Positions 9,128 to 18,182 of a DNA stretch of 64,000 bases are shown piece by piece. Under the pieces are notes generated by a model. That model saw only the letters and a program-made list of their open reading frames with translations. It made no database searches and was not told the DNA's origin. The stretch spans positions 247,734 to 311,733 of the forward strand of contig JAGOBH010000004.1 in NCBI GenBank assembly GCA_017983495.1, read 5' to 3'. The stretch comes from Pyrinomonadaceae bacterium. GTDB lineage: Bacteria; Acidobacteriota; Blastocatellia; Pyrinomonadales; Pyrinomonadaceae. The translations under genes and the position numbers were made by a program. Numbering within the stretch: position 1 is the stretch's first letter; every line of letters starts with the position of its first letter.

Positions 9128-10516
9128 TTAAGTGTGTTTTGTCGCAGCACATGTGGTGACCGACGACTCGATCTCCAGACCCGCGGTGATCCAAGCGGCC
9201 GTACCGCCTGTGACATTAAAAAGCGAATTAAAACCCGCGTTTTCCAAAATGCTCGTGCCGATACTCGAACGATATCCCCCTTGGCATATAACGTATGTCG
9301 GCACTTCCGGGTCAAGCCGTTCGAATTCCGATGCGAGCTTATCAAGGGGCATATTCACCGCACCTGGCGCATGGCCCGCCGCATATTCCGGGGATCGCCG
9401 AACGTCGACGAATTGAATGTTCCCGTCCGCAGTTACCTTACTCGCATACTCCACAGAGACTTGGTCCACGGATTTTCGCGTACCCCCGTAGTTTTCGAGC
9501 AGCAGGTAGCCCACTACCGTTTCGTGCCCAACCCGTGCAAGTCTTACGATCGCCTCGTCAACCTGATCCGTAGTATCTGCGATGACCGCTAGACGCGTCC
9601 CGATCGGGATGAGCGTTCCTGCCCATGAGGCAAACTGCCCCCCAAGGCCAAGGTTGATCGAATTGGGAACATGGCCGCTCCCGTACTCATCGTTCGAGCG
9701 AATATCGATCGTGACGCCGTCAAAATTCAGGATCTCGTCGACAGCCAATTCACCCGGCTTGGCGATCTGGTCTAGTGACGGCGAACCTTCCAGGTTGCGG
9801 GCGGCACTCTTCGGAAAATACATCGGGACTTCAGGCTGGTCAGCGGCAACGATCTTCACAAATTCCGCTTTCGTCATCGGTTGAAGTGCGTAGTTAAACT
9901 GCCTTTGATTCCCCAATGTCGACCACGTCTCTTTCGACAGAGACTTTCCGCACAACGAACCTGCTCCGTGGGCCGGGTATACTTCCGTCTCGTCCGCGAA
10001 CTTAAGTATCTTGTCGTGAAGTGAATCGTAAAGCATCTCGCCCATCTGTTCTGCTGTGAAGCCCTTTGATCCAATTAGATCGGGACGGCCCACATCACCG
10101 ATGAAAAGTGTGTCGCCGGTAAACATTTTGGCCGGTTCATCCGGATACTCAGCATCTTCCGCAACGATGGTAATGCCCTCTGGCGTATGGCCGGGCGTTT
10201 CGAGAAACCGGAGAGACACCTTGCCTACCGTAAGCTCGTCTCCGTCCTTAACTTTTAATGTCGGAAACTGGGTATTTGCTCTTTGACCATAAATGATCTG
10301 CGCACCGGTCTTCGCTGCAAGCTCGACGTGTCCGCTGACAAAGTCGGCGTGCGAGTGGGTCTCGATAATGTACTTGATCGTCTGATCGTGAGCGGCGGCC
10401 TCGTCCAAATACTGCTGGACATCACGTTGCGGATCAATGATCGCAGCCTCATCGGACGAGCCCAAGTAATACGACGCGTGTGAAAGACATCCGAGATAAA
10501 ATTGCTTGAATTGCAT
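9128..10516 (-). CDS. Persulfide dioxygenase-rhodanese fusion (CstB-like)
   Basis: 462 residues in three domains. Residues 1-245 are a metallo-beta-lactamase fold of the ETHE1/persulfide dioxygenase type, with HSHAD at 54-58, H63, H110 in TPGHTPEG, D135 in TGDTLF and H183 in PAHG. Residues ~255-345 are a rhodanese fold whose active Cys is missing (VIADTTDQ near 311-318). Residues ~355-450 are an active rhodanese with Cys411 in CQGGYRS. This is the order seen in staphylococcal CstB, which oxidises persulfides to sulfite and makes thiosulfate. Expected role: sulfide and persulfide detoxification. Three rhodanese genes flank it within 3 kb counting its own domains. Confidence 0.92.
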   Translation of the reverse strand: MQFKQFYLGCLSHASYYLGSSDEAAIIDPQRDVQQYLDEAAAHDQTIKYIIETHSHADFVSGHVELAAKTGAQIIYGQRANTQFPTLKVKDGDELTVGKVSLRFLETPGHTPEGITIVAEDAEYPDEPAKMFTGDTLFIGDVGRPDLIGSKGFTAEQMGEMLYDSLHDKILKFADETEVYPAHGAGSLCGKSLSKETWSTLGNQRQFNYALQPMTKAEFVKIVAADQPEVPMYFPKSAARNLEGSPSLDQIAKPGELAVDEILNFDGVTIDIRSNDEYGSGHVPNSINLGLGGQFASWAGTLIPIGTRLAVIADTTDQVDEAIVRLARVGHETVVGYLLLENYGGTRKSVDQVSVEYASKVTADGNIQFVDVRRSPEYAAGHAPGAVNMPLDKLASEFERLDPEVPTYVICQGGYRSSIGTSILENAGFNSLFNVTGGTAAWITAGLEIESSVTTCAATKHT

Positions 10517-10703
10517 ACAAAAAGTTCTCCAAAATATGTGTACATTTTACCAGTTTCGGCAAGAAACCGCGTACTTTTACACAAACGGTCACGTAACCTC
10601 CAACAAACGCGAGAACTATCGAGAATTGACGCAAACAATGTGCCGTCGAACGGCGGGAGGGATGGCCGTTCACAAATGACGATTTGCTCATGTAAGGTCG
10701 CGA

Positions 10704-11378
10704 TCAGGCAGTTCGTACATACTCGACAACGAACCGCGGCGGCTCGTCCTCTTCGCCCGGCATCTCAACGAAATCTGTCTGAATAAAGCCGTTTTGCTCA
10801 AATCGGCTGAGATCTCGGCGAGACATTGGCCACGGCAAAACATCCGGTTCAACGTCATCCTCACGCCCACGCGTAACAACCACCAGCTTTCCTTCTGTGA
10901 CAACAAAAGCCGAGATCGCATCGATGACCTGAGGGCGCATTGATAACGGCAAGGGTTGGATCGTATAAATTTCGAGAACGAAATCGAACGCTCCGAGCCA
11001 ACCTCGAAAAGGTTCAAACAAGTCGCACGTCTCGAATACGATATCGGTGTCTGCATGAAGACGTTTGGCCCATCCGATCGCAGTTGGCGAAATGTCGAAC
11101 GCCGTCACCTTGAATCCGAGATCGTGCAGATAACGCGCGTCATCACCAAGCCCGCAGCCGACCACCAATGCCGTCCGGCCCTCACCTCGTAAGCCAGTAT
11201 CTTCAGCCCAAGTCTGAAAATACCGGTTTGGAACAAGGTCGGCCCACGGGATCAATTCGGTTTTTCCGTCGGATTCCAGATAAAGCGCCTCAAACCATCC
11301 GAGCGAATCACCACGCGCGGCAAACTCGGCCTGTATTTCGCGAGTACGAGCCCGCGGATCAAATTCGGTTTCGTCCAT
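10704..11378 (-). CDS. Class I SAM-dependent methyltransferase
   Basis: 224 residues from the ATG at 11378, nine bases after the stop of the upstream rhodanese; an upstream extension to 11432 would overlap that gene. The SAM-binding motif I is ALVVGCGLGDDARYL (about residues 70-84), followed by the acidic motif II (VTAFDIS). The arrangement GWFEALY...IPWADLVPNRYFQTW before motif I is loosely like thiopurine or tellurite methyltransferases. The substrate is not determinable. In a persulfide operon, methylation of a thiol or sulfide is an attractive idea but unproven. Confidence 0.8.
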   Translation of the reverse strand: MDETEFDPRARTREIQAEFAARGDSLGWFEALYLESDGKTELIPWADLVPNRYFQTWAEDTGLRGEGRTALVVGCGLGDDARYLHDLGFKVTAFDISPTAIGWAKRLHADTDIVFETCDLFEPFRGWLGAFDFVLEIYTIQPLPLSMRPQVIDAISAFVVTEGKLVVVTRGREDDVEPDVLPWPMSRRDLSRFEQNGFIQTDFVEMPGEEDEPPRFVVEYVRTA

Positions 11379-11386
11379 ATTTACTA

Positions 11387-11761
11387 TTAAAACGGAATCG
11401 GGACCTCGACCGGAGCTCCATTCTCTTTCCATGCGTGCCAGCCGCCGGCCATTGACCAGACATTTGTATAGCCCATTTTCTGTAAATTGTCGGCGGCCAG
11501 TGCTGAACGATATCCGCCGCCGCAGTACAGGACCAATTCCGTTGCTTTATCGGGAAATGTTTGCACGATATCGCGTTCGATAATTCCGCGGCCCATGTGC
11601 TCGGCTCCGGCCGCGTGTCCGGATTCAAACTCATTGTCCTCACGAACGTCGATCAGAATTGCGCCATCATTAACACGCCTTTGCGTTTCGTCGACTGTGA
11701 CCTCGCGTACGTTTCCCATCGCCGCCGCGACCAACTCCAAAAACTCACGTGAATGATCCAT
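11387..11761 (-). CDS. Single-domain rhodanese
   Basis: 124 residues, cytoplasmic (no signal peptide). It is one complete rhodanese domain with LIDVRE near residue 37 and active-site loop CGGGYRS with Cys80. The loop has the six-residue form typical of sulfurtransferases. It is the first gene of a minus-strand run continuing through the methyltransferase, persulfide dioxygenase and lipoprotein rhodanese. It probably carries sulfane sulfur for this set. lpdA starts divergently about 110 bases away, so regulatory sites may lie between 11762 and 11870, though none was recognised. Confidence 0.9.
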   Translation of the reverse strand: MDHSREFLELVAAAMGNVREVTVDETQRRVNDGAILIDVREDNEFESGHAAGAEHMGRGIIERDIVQTFPDKATELVLYCGGGYRSALAADNLQKMGYTNVWSMAGGWHAWKENGAPVEVPIPF

Positions 11762-11870
11762 AGTATTTTCAGTCTATCGCGAACGGCGACGGATTCACTA
11801 GCTTGCCGGCACCTAAGCGCTTATAATGTTCGCTTGGCAATATTTACTAATTTTTAAGAGGTTAACTACA

Positions 11871-13280
11871 TTGGCTGAACAATTTGACATAACAATTATC
11901 GGTTCGGGGCCCGGTGGATACGTAGCAGCGATCCGGGCGTCACAGCTTGGACTCAAAGTCGCGATCATCGAAAAAGAGAAAGATGCTCGTCTCGGCGGCA
12001 CCTGCGGCCTGCGTGGATGTATTCCCACCAAGGCCTTGCTGAACTCGGCCCATCTTTATGAAAAGGCCGGCCATTTTGAGAATTTCGGTCTCAAGGTCTC
12101 GGGACTAAGCTTTGACTGGACCGGAGTGCAGAAATACAAATCAGACGTTGTCGCCAAAAACTCCGCGGGCGTGACCTATCTGATGAAAAAGAACAAGGTG
12201 ACCGTTTTCAACGGTTTTGGTAAGATCGCCGGAAAGGGCAAGGTTGAGGTTGCACTCGCTGACGGCAAGAAAGAATCGATCGAAACTAAGAACATCATCA
12301 TCGCAACCGGCTCAGTCGTTCGCCCAATCCCGGGGTTCGAGACTGACGGCAAGCAGGTTGTTAATTCCGACCACATTCTCGAACTCGACCGCGTACCGAA
12401 ATCGATGATCGTTATGGGGTCGGGGGCTGTGGGGGTTGAATTTGCCAGCGTCTACCATCGCTTCGGCTGTGAAACAACCGTCGTGGAATTGATGGGCCGA
12501 ATTGTCCCGATCGAGGATGCCGACGTCTCAAAGGAACTTGCGAGAGCATTCAAAAAGCAGGGCATCAAATGCGAGACAGGGATCAAGCTCGACAAGCTCG
12601 TGAAAGACAAGAAGGGCATCAAGGTATCCGGCAAGAACGCCAAAGGCGACGACGTCACGTTCGAGGCTGAAATGCTTTTGGTCGCGGTCGGCCGAATGCC
12701 GTTCATCGAAAACCTTGGCCTTGAGAACACAAAAGTTGTGGTTAATCCACGAGGCACCCTGAAGGTAAACGAATTTTGCGAGACCGACGAACCGAATGTC
12801 TATGCGATCGGCGACGTCATCGATACGGCTTGGCTCGCTCACCTTGCCTCGAAGGAAGGCATTCTCGTAGTCGAAAAGATCGCGGGCAAAAAGGTTGAGC
12901 CGATCAAACAAAACCTCGTCCCAAACTGCACTTATTGCGACCCCGAGGTCGCCAGTGTTGGGCTAACCGAGGCAAAGGCCGTGGAAGCCGGATATGATGT
13001 TAAGGTCGGCAAGTTTCCGTTCTCGGCATCGGGCAAGGCGCGCATTCTGGGCGAAACGGACGGCTTTGTTAAAATTGTGTCCGAAAAGAAATACGACGAG
13101 GTCCTCGGCGTCCACATCATCGGCCCGCACGCAACCGAGCTGCTGGCCGAAGCCTGCGTCGCCATGGCGCTCGAAACAACCGCCGACGAACTCGGCCGCG
13201 TCATCCACGCTCACCCAACCGTCTCCGAAGCAGTTATGGAAGCGGCGGAAGGCGTACATGATCTGACGATACATATGTAG
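11871..13280 (+). CDS. lpdA: Dihydrolipoyl dehydrogenase (E3)
   Basis: 469 residues from the TTG at 11871, which follows AAGAGGT; a frame from 11826 adds 15 residues that homologues lack. FAD-dependent enzyme that reoxidises dihydrolipoyl groups of 2-oxoacid dehydrogenases with NAD+. Seen: FAD-binding GSGPGGYVAA (11-20), redox disulfide C45-GLRG-C50, NAD-binding GSGAVGVEFAS, FAD block YAIGDVI and the catalytic HAHPTVSEA near the C-terminus. The disulfide context CGLRGC differs from the usual CLNVGC. The likely partner E2 (sucB) is 8.6 kb away. Confidence 0.93.
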   Translation: MAEQFDITIIGSGPGGYVAAIRASQLGLKVAIIEKEKDARLGGTCGLRGCIPTKALLNSAHLYEKAGHFENFGLKVSGLSFDWTGVQKYKSDVVAKNSAGVTYLMKKNKVTVFNGFGKIAGKGKVEVALADGKKESIETKNIIIATGSVVRPIPGFETDGKQVVNSDHILELDRVPKSMIVMGSGAVGVEFASVYHRFGCETTVVELMGRIVPIEDADVSKELARAFKKQGIKCETGIKLDKLVKDKKGIKVSGKNAKGDDVTFEAEMLLVAVGRMPFIENLGLENTKVVVNPRGTLKVNEFCETDEPNVYAIGDVIDTAWLAHLASKEGILVVEKIAGKKVEPIKQNLVPNCTYCDPEVASVGLTEAKAVEAGYDVKVGKFPFSASGKARILGETDGFVKIVSEKKYDEVLGVHIIGPHATELLAEACVAMALETTADELGRVIHAHPTVSEAVMEAAEGVHDLTIHM

Positions 13281-13450
13281 AAAAGACCAAATTATGTTGG
13301 AGAATTACGGCTACCTGAAGACAAAAAACACGTAAAGTGTATGTATTGAGATTTCGATTTTCTTGTCCGAAAAGTCATGAAAGAGGTTGGGATTAGAGTA
13401 GTAATCTGCTTAAGTTAGCTATTGCTGCGGAGGATGGAGTGAACGAAAAT

Positions 13451-13482
13451 GTAGAACCACCCGCTCACACAGGTGGTTCTAC
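13451..13482. repeat. 11-bp perfect inverted repeat
   Basis: GTAGAACCACC (13451-13461) and its exact complement (13472-13482) flank a ten-base loop. It lies between the ends of convergent lpdA and the HdeD-like gene. There is no T-run on either side, so it is either a bidirectional stem stabilising the two 3' ends or a dispersed palindrome. Confidence 0.6.
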
Positions 13483-13553
13483 ACGTAAACCTTTTCGGAG
13501 TGTCGAACGGGTGATAAGTTCGCGGAACCTTCACACTCTCAAACAATGCAATA

Positions 13554-14138
13554 CTACGCCGCTGGTTTGGACGGCGAATTGCCCGAGAACGAAGCGATGA
13601 TCGAGATAACGCCGCCGGCGAGCATAAAAGCGCCCAAAATAGGCACCAACAGGACCGTACCTATTACCGGCACTACCGCATCTGCTGCGTCAGAGCGGAA
13701 TCCGAAGAGCCAAAAACCGACAAAGATCTGTATGGCCCCAACGATCACGGCGGCCCAACGTGTTCCGCCTTTATTTTGGGATCCGGCAATAATATTGAAA
13801 ATACCGCTCATAATCGCCGAGACCCCGAGGAATATGAACGCGAACTTAACAATAAATATCTTCCCTAGGATCGGGTTGCTGAGAATGTAGGCTCCGGCAA
13901 TGATGCTGATAATTGCAAATATAAGCCTCAGCCCCCACATATTACCGCGTTGAGCGATCGAGCGTATCACATCAATTATTCCGCCGATGACCCAAAACAT
14001 AGCCAGTACCTCGACCATAAATAATGCCGTCGCAGCAGGATGTGTGATGAGAAAAAAGCCCACTACTATCGACAACACACCCCAAACAACAACAGCCATC
14101 TTTGAGAAGCCAATTTCCTCAGTTACCTCAATTGCCAT
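13554..14138 (-). CDS. HdeD/DUF308 family membrane protein
   Basis: 194 residues with about six short transmembrane helices arranged as repeated pairs, such as MAVVVWGVLSIVVGFFLI and AILSNP/ILGK segments. The repeated W-G-hydrophobic-G pattern and Pro after each hairpin match DUF308/HdeD proteins, inner-membrane proteins linked in enterobacteria to acid resistance; elsewhere their function is unknown. Convergent with lpdA. No operon partner is evident: the next minus-strand gene is upstream beyond a ~170-base gap. Confidence 0.8.
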   Translation of the reverse strand: MAIEVTEEIGFSKMAVVVWGVLSIVVGFFLITHPAATALFMVEVLAMFWVIGGIIDVIRSIAQRGNMWGLRLIFAIISIIAGAYILSNPILGKIFIVKFAFIFLGVSAIMSGIFNIIAGSQNKGGTRWAAVIVGAIQIFVGFWLFGFRSDAADAVVPVIGTVLLVPILGAFMLAGGVISIIASFSGNSPSKPAA

Positions 14139-14312
14139 GTTTCCTCCCGAAAACCAGACTTACAATGTTTACAGCTTATTCGAGACAAGCTTACCACAGA
14201 ATCTTAAATGTGAAAGTCAAGTTTGATTCTAATATCTGTGACGGTTGGGTAAACTTCGGCCCAAGTGTAAACTTACCCATTTTTAGATGTATAGCTTGGG
14301 AGCAAGCTATCT

Positions 14313-15428
14313 TCAACCGACCTTCCACGTTAACGCTCGCACGAAATTCATCGTTCCGGCTCCATCTGCAAGTTCAATAGTTAATCGATCGCCGGTTATC
14401 TTAAAGGTCTTGGCCTTTGCGAGTTGAAACCCGAATGTTGAGCCGTTCGACCCCTCTGGACATGCCATCATTGTTGTCGCCATTGGTTCCAAAGTTAGTT
14501 TGTTCCCATCGACCGTGTAGCCACCGTTTCCTCTATTACAGTCTAACTGGGCAGTTACAGTGTTTTCATTCGTGAAGGTCAAGTTATAGTTTTTCGGTTC
14601 CGCCACAGTTACTGTAGAGCTTCCCGTCTTTGTGTTAACCCAGTTCCACGAAGTTCCCTTCAGAGGATTAGCCGAGGATGCACCGGCTTTTGAGAAGTGC
14701 ATGTTGCCGCTATCTGCAAAAAGGTCGATACGCATTTTATCGCCATCGATCTCAAAAAGTCTGGCTGCAGAAAGCTGTTGCAAGAACCTCGAATCCAATG
14801 TTTCGCCAGCACATGCCCTCATCGACATCGCAATTGGACCAAGCTGAATGCTGTTCCGTTTAACAGTGTATTTGCCGCTTCCGGTATTACAGTCGGCTTG
14901 CACAGTAACCGTGCCAACCTTAAATTCAAGCGTGTAGCTCGATGGTGCATTCGGAGTGAACGTCTCCTTAGGGGTCTGCGTGTAATTCCATTGCCATTTC
15001 GTTCCAGGAAGTGGATTGCTGCTAGCTCGAGTGAACGTCAAAAATCCGCCGCCAGAAGCCAATTGGATGGTCATCAAATTCCCAACTACACGGTAAAATC
15101 GCGCCGCTTCAAGTCCCAAAAGAAACTTACCGTCAAGCGATCCTTCGGGGCATAACATCCTCGTGGTTCCTATGGGCCCGAATATCAAACTACGGCCTTT
15201 CACTTTGTACGAGCCATTGCCGTTGTTGCAGTCCGCTTTGACTGATACCTTACCACCGGACTGAAAGTCGAGCGTATAATTAGCCGGTTTATCAACCGAT
15301 GTCGTCCCCGCAGGCGTTTTTGCCATTGTCCATTGCCATTTTGTACCGGCCAGAGGATCAGCGAAAACTGATGAAGCTCCGACCAGAACAAACATTGTTA
15401 CCAAGCAAATATTAATTATCTTTTTCAT
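14313..15428 (-). CDS. Exported protein with three tandem META-like domains
   Basis: 371 residues from the ATG at 15428 (MKKIINICLVTMFVLVGA signal peptide, cleavage near VFA). Three repeats of about 115 residues start with DPLAGTKWQW, NPLPGTKWQW and NPLKGTSWNW. Each has a DCN-GNG strand (KADCNNGNGSYKV, QADCNTGSGKYTV, QLDCNRGNGGYTV) and a later Cys (MLCPEGS, MRACAGE, MMACPEGS), suggesting one disulfide per repeat. The fold resembles META/HslJ domains, surface or stress-related beta-barrels. Internal triplication is clear. Function unknown; extracytoplasmic. Confidence 0.75.
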   Translation of the reverse strand: MKKIINICLVTMFVLVGASSVFADPLAGTKWQWTMAKTPAGTTSVDKPANYTLDFQSGGKVSVKADCNNGNGSYKVKGRSLIFGPIGTTRMLCPEGSLDGKFLLGLEAARFYRVVGNLMTIQLASGGGFLTFTRASSNPLPGTKWQWNYTQTPKETFTPNAPSSYTLEFKVGTVTVQADCNTGSGKYTVKRNSIQLGPIAMSMRACAGETLDSRFLQQLSAARLFEIDGDKMRIDLFADSGNMHFSKAGASSANPLKGTSWNWVNTKTGSSTVTVAEPKNYNLTFTNENTVTAQLDCNRGNGGYTVDGNKLTLEPMATTMMACPEGSNGSTFGFQLAKAKTFKITGDRLTIELADGAGTMNFVRALTWKVG

Positions 15429-15443
15429 AGGTATTCTGCTCAA

Positions 15444-15859
15444 TTCAACTGTCAGCCGGTAAATCGGGGCCGCAGCATCCTAATAGTAATATTTGATATT
15501 GATCCCGGCAGTACTTTGGACGACCGGAAATATAGTTGATTCATGGGCATAATATATTCAATTGGCAGATGCGTCAACCAATGCGAAAACGTGCTAACTA
15601 CAAAAGTTGGGGCCATACCCAGACTCAGAAAGACTCAAAAGAAAAAGTTCTCGCAAAAGGGTTTTATTCTCTCAATATTCGTCGATTTTAAGTCGTACCG
15701 TTCGTTCCGGAAGCCAGGCGCAATTTCGTCGGAAGCGGTAGCCTTTTCGCTTATAGTTTCTCTCGTGGTCGATCAGGTAATATTCGTTGCTCGCTTCGGG
15801 TAACCCCCAACATCGCTCGGATACCTCGCTCGCCGATTTTTGCTATAATCTTTACTTTT
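15444..15859. other. Gene-poor stretch before serA
   Basis: About 415 bases with no convincing gene. A plus-strand frame at 15543-15803 has no ribosome site, homology-like motif or sensible composition. The only signal recognised is a promoter -10 box just before serA. Confidence 0.5.
15844..15849 (+). promoter_or_regulatory. Putative -10 box of serA
   Basis: A perfect TATAAT (within TGCTATAATC) lies ten bases before the serA ATG. No strong -35 hexamer is visible 17 bases upstream. If it is used, the transcript would be nearly leaderless, which agrees with the absence of a Shine-Dalgarno. Confidence 0.5.
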
Positions 15860-17095
15860 ATGGCGACGAAAAACACCTCGTACCCGCGTACGAAGATCAA
15901 GATTCTATTACTCGAAAACATCTCGGATTCGGCCGTCGAGGAATTACGTGCCGGTGGCTATGCGGATGTCGAAAGGATCAATGGAGCCCTCAGCGAGGCC
16001 GAGCTGTGCGGAACGGTTAAGGGCGTTCATCTGCTTGGCATACGCTCGAAAACGCAGATAACGAAAAAGGTTATCGAGTCTGCGGATAAACTGCTCGCGA
16101 TCGGCGCGTTCTGCATCGGAGTAAACCAGGTTGATCTGGATGCAGCAACAGAGAACGGCGTCGCAGTATTTAACGCTCCTCACGCAAACACCCGCTCGGT
16201 GGCCGAGCTCGTGATTGGGCTGTGCGTTATGTTGATCCGCAAGATCACGGACAAGAACACGGCAGCACATCGAGGCGAGTGGCTGAAAGAGTCGAAAGGT
16301 TGCTTCGAGCTGCGCGGCAAGACACTCGGCATTATCGGTTACGGTAATATTGGCTCGCAGGTGTCGAATATGGCCGAATCAATGGGCATGCAGGTGGTTT
16401 ATTACGACATTGCAACCAAGCTGCCGCACGGTAACGCGAAACCGCTCAGAACATTGCAGGATGTACTCCACATCTCGGACATAGTAACACTCCATGTTCC
16501 GTCCGATGCTACTACCCGGAACATGATAAACGCTAAGACACTGGCCAGTCTTAAGGACGGAAGCATATTGCTCAATTATAGCCGTGGAGACGTGGTCGAT
16601 CTGGATGCTTTACGATACGCTCTGGAAACCGGAAAGGTGTCAGGAACCGCAGTCGACGTATTTCCCGATGAGCCTGAAAAGAATGGTGACAGGTTTACTA
16701 CAGTTCTGCAGGGCCTCCCAAACGTGATCCTTACGCCGCATATCGGCGGCTCGACCGAGGAGGCTCAGGCAAATATCGGGCTTGACGTAACTAACAAGCT
16801 GATCAAATATCTTGATTTCGGTACAAGCGAGGGATCGCACACCGTCCCGGCTGTCAGTCTGCCGCCGCAGGCTGGCACCCACCGGATCCTGCATATTCAT
16901 AAAAATATTCCGGGCGTACTCGGCGAAATAAACTCAAAACTATCCGATCGCGGTATAAACATCACGGGACAGTACCTCAAGACCAACGAGAAGATCGGCT
17001 ATGTGATCTTGGATATCGACTCTAATCTGTCCGCCGAAGCATTTGCGATACTCAAGGACATTAATGGAACGGTCAAGGCTCGAATGGTCTACTAG
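15860..17095 (+). CDS. serA: D-3-phosphoglycerate dehydrogenase
   Basis: 411 residues, the length of the E. coli-type enzyme. First step of serine biosynthesis: oxidises 3-phosphoglycerate with NAD+. Seen: Rossmann motif IIGYGNIGSQ near residues 157-166, the active-site Arg and Glu region (NYSRGDVVD; DVFPDEPEKNGD) and catalytic His in LTPHIGGSTEEA near 297. Residues ~340-411 form a C-terminal ACT domain (HIHKNIPGVLGEINSKL), which in this type mediates serine feedback inhibition. Start supported by the perfect -10 box just upstream. Serine supply links it to the Cys/Met genes only loosely. Confidence 0.94.
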   Translation: MATKNTSYPRTKIKILLLENISDSAVEELRAGGYADVERINGALSEAELCGTVKGVHLLGIRSKTQITKKVIESADKLLAIGAFCIGVNQVDLDAATENGVAVFNAPHANTRSVAELVIGLCVMLIRKITDKNTAAHRGEWLKESKGCFELRGKTLGIIGYGNIGSQVSNMAESMGMQVVYYDIATKLPHGNAKPLRTLQDVLHISDIVTLHVPSDATTRNMINAKTLASLKDGSILLNYSRGDVVDLDALRYALETGKVSGTAVDVFPDEPEKNGDRFTTVLQGLPNVILTPHIGGSTEEAQANIGLDVTNKLIKYLDFGTSEGSHTVPAVSLPPQAGTHRILHIHKNIPGVLGEINSKLSDRGINITGQYLKTNEKIGYVILDIDSNLSAEAFAILKDINGTVKARMVY

Positions 17096-17144
17096 GAATC
17101 TTGTGCCACAGTTGGCCAAAGATAGTAACGGATAAGAGATCAAT

Positions 17145-18182
17145 ATGCAGAAATTAAGAATCGACAATTCCGCAATCTCAGCGACTTTGCGAATTTGCGG
17201 AGTTGTTCTTTTATTTGTCACCGCGGCTTTTGCCCAGTGGGTAAAGCAGGATGTCAAAACAACGGCCGGATTCCGCGGGTTGTCAGTTGTCGATGAGAAC
17301 ATTGTCTGGGCGAGCGGTACCGGTGGGACGGTCATTCGGACGACCGACGGTGGAAAATCGTGGAATGTAATGACAGTGCCGGGAGTGGAAAAGCTGGATT
17401 TTCGCGACATCGAGGCATTTGACGCAAATACCGCTTACATCCTTAGCATCGGCAACGGCGAGTCTTCGCGGATCTACAAAACCACCGATGGCGGAGCAAC
17501 CTGGAATCTGCAATTTAAGAACACAAATGAAAAAGCGTTCTTCGACGCGATCGCGTGCTGGGACAAAAAGAACTGCATTGCGATGAGCGATCCGGTCGAC
17601 GGCCATTATCTGCTTATTTCGACAAAGGACGGCGGAAATAAGTGGGAGACGATTACCAGCAACAAATTGCCGGCGACCGTGGATGGCGAAGCTGCTTTTG
17701 CCGCTAGCGGAACATGCCTGATCACGCAGGGAAAGAACACGGCATTCATCGTCTCCGGCGGTAAGGACGCACGCGTCTTTCGCTCGGCAGACAGAGGCAA
17801 AAGCTGGTCGGCTGCTAAGTCTCCGATCGTCAGCGGAACGTCAGGCAGCGGCATTTTTTCGATCGCGATGATTGACGCAAAGAAAGGCATGATAGTCGGC
17901 GGCAATTACGAAAAGCCGATGGATAACACGAGCAGTCTGGCATTCACCAATGATGGCGGAAAAACGTGGCAGGCCGCTAGCGGATTGAGTGGCTATCGCT
18001 CGGGCGTTGCCTTTATCAACGCCTCCACTATTGTTGCGGTCGGCACAAATGGCTCCGACATCTCACGAAACGGCGGCGAGAGGTGGCGGGTGCTGGGAAC
18101 CGAAGACCTCAATGCGGTTCAATCCAAGAACAATGCCACTTGGGCAGTCGGGCCAAAGGGACTTGTCGTCAGATTGAAATGA
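17145..18182 (+). CDS. Exported BNR-repeat (Ycf48-like) propeller protein
   Basis: 345 residues. Signal peptide near residues 10-30 (LRICGVVLLFVTAAFA, then QWVKQD). Repeated Asp-box/BNR motifs are plain: RTTDGGKSWNV, KTTDGGATWNL, STKDGGNKWET, RSADRGKSWSA, TNDGGKTWQA. These build a beta-propeller similar to Ycf48 or sialidase-like proteins, but no sialidase catalytic Arg triad is evident. It is 49 bases after serA and its stop overlaps the start of the next gene (ATGA). Probably an extracytoplasmic binding protein; ligand unknown. Confidence 0.8.
   Translation: MQKLRIDNSAISATLRICGVVLLFVTAAFAQWVKQDVKTTAGFRGLSVVDENIVWASGTGGTVIRTTDGGKSWNVMTVPGVEKLDFRDIEAFDANTAYILSIGNGESSRIYKTTDGGATWNLQFKNTNEKAFFDAIACWDKKNCIAMSDPVDGHYLLISTKDGGNKWETITSNKLPATVDGEAAFAASGTCLITQGKNTAFIVSGGKDARVFRSADRGKSWSAAKSPIVSGTSGSGIFSIAMIDAKKGMIVGGNYEKPMDNTSSLAFTNDGGKTWQAASGLSGYRSGVAFINASTIVAVGTNGSDISRNGGERWRVLGTEDLNAVQSKNNATWAVGPKGLVVRLK

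Noticed and set aside
15543..15803. 86-codon frame upstream of serA
   Set aside because: No Shine-Dalgarno, no signal peptide or domain, overlaps presumed promoter region.
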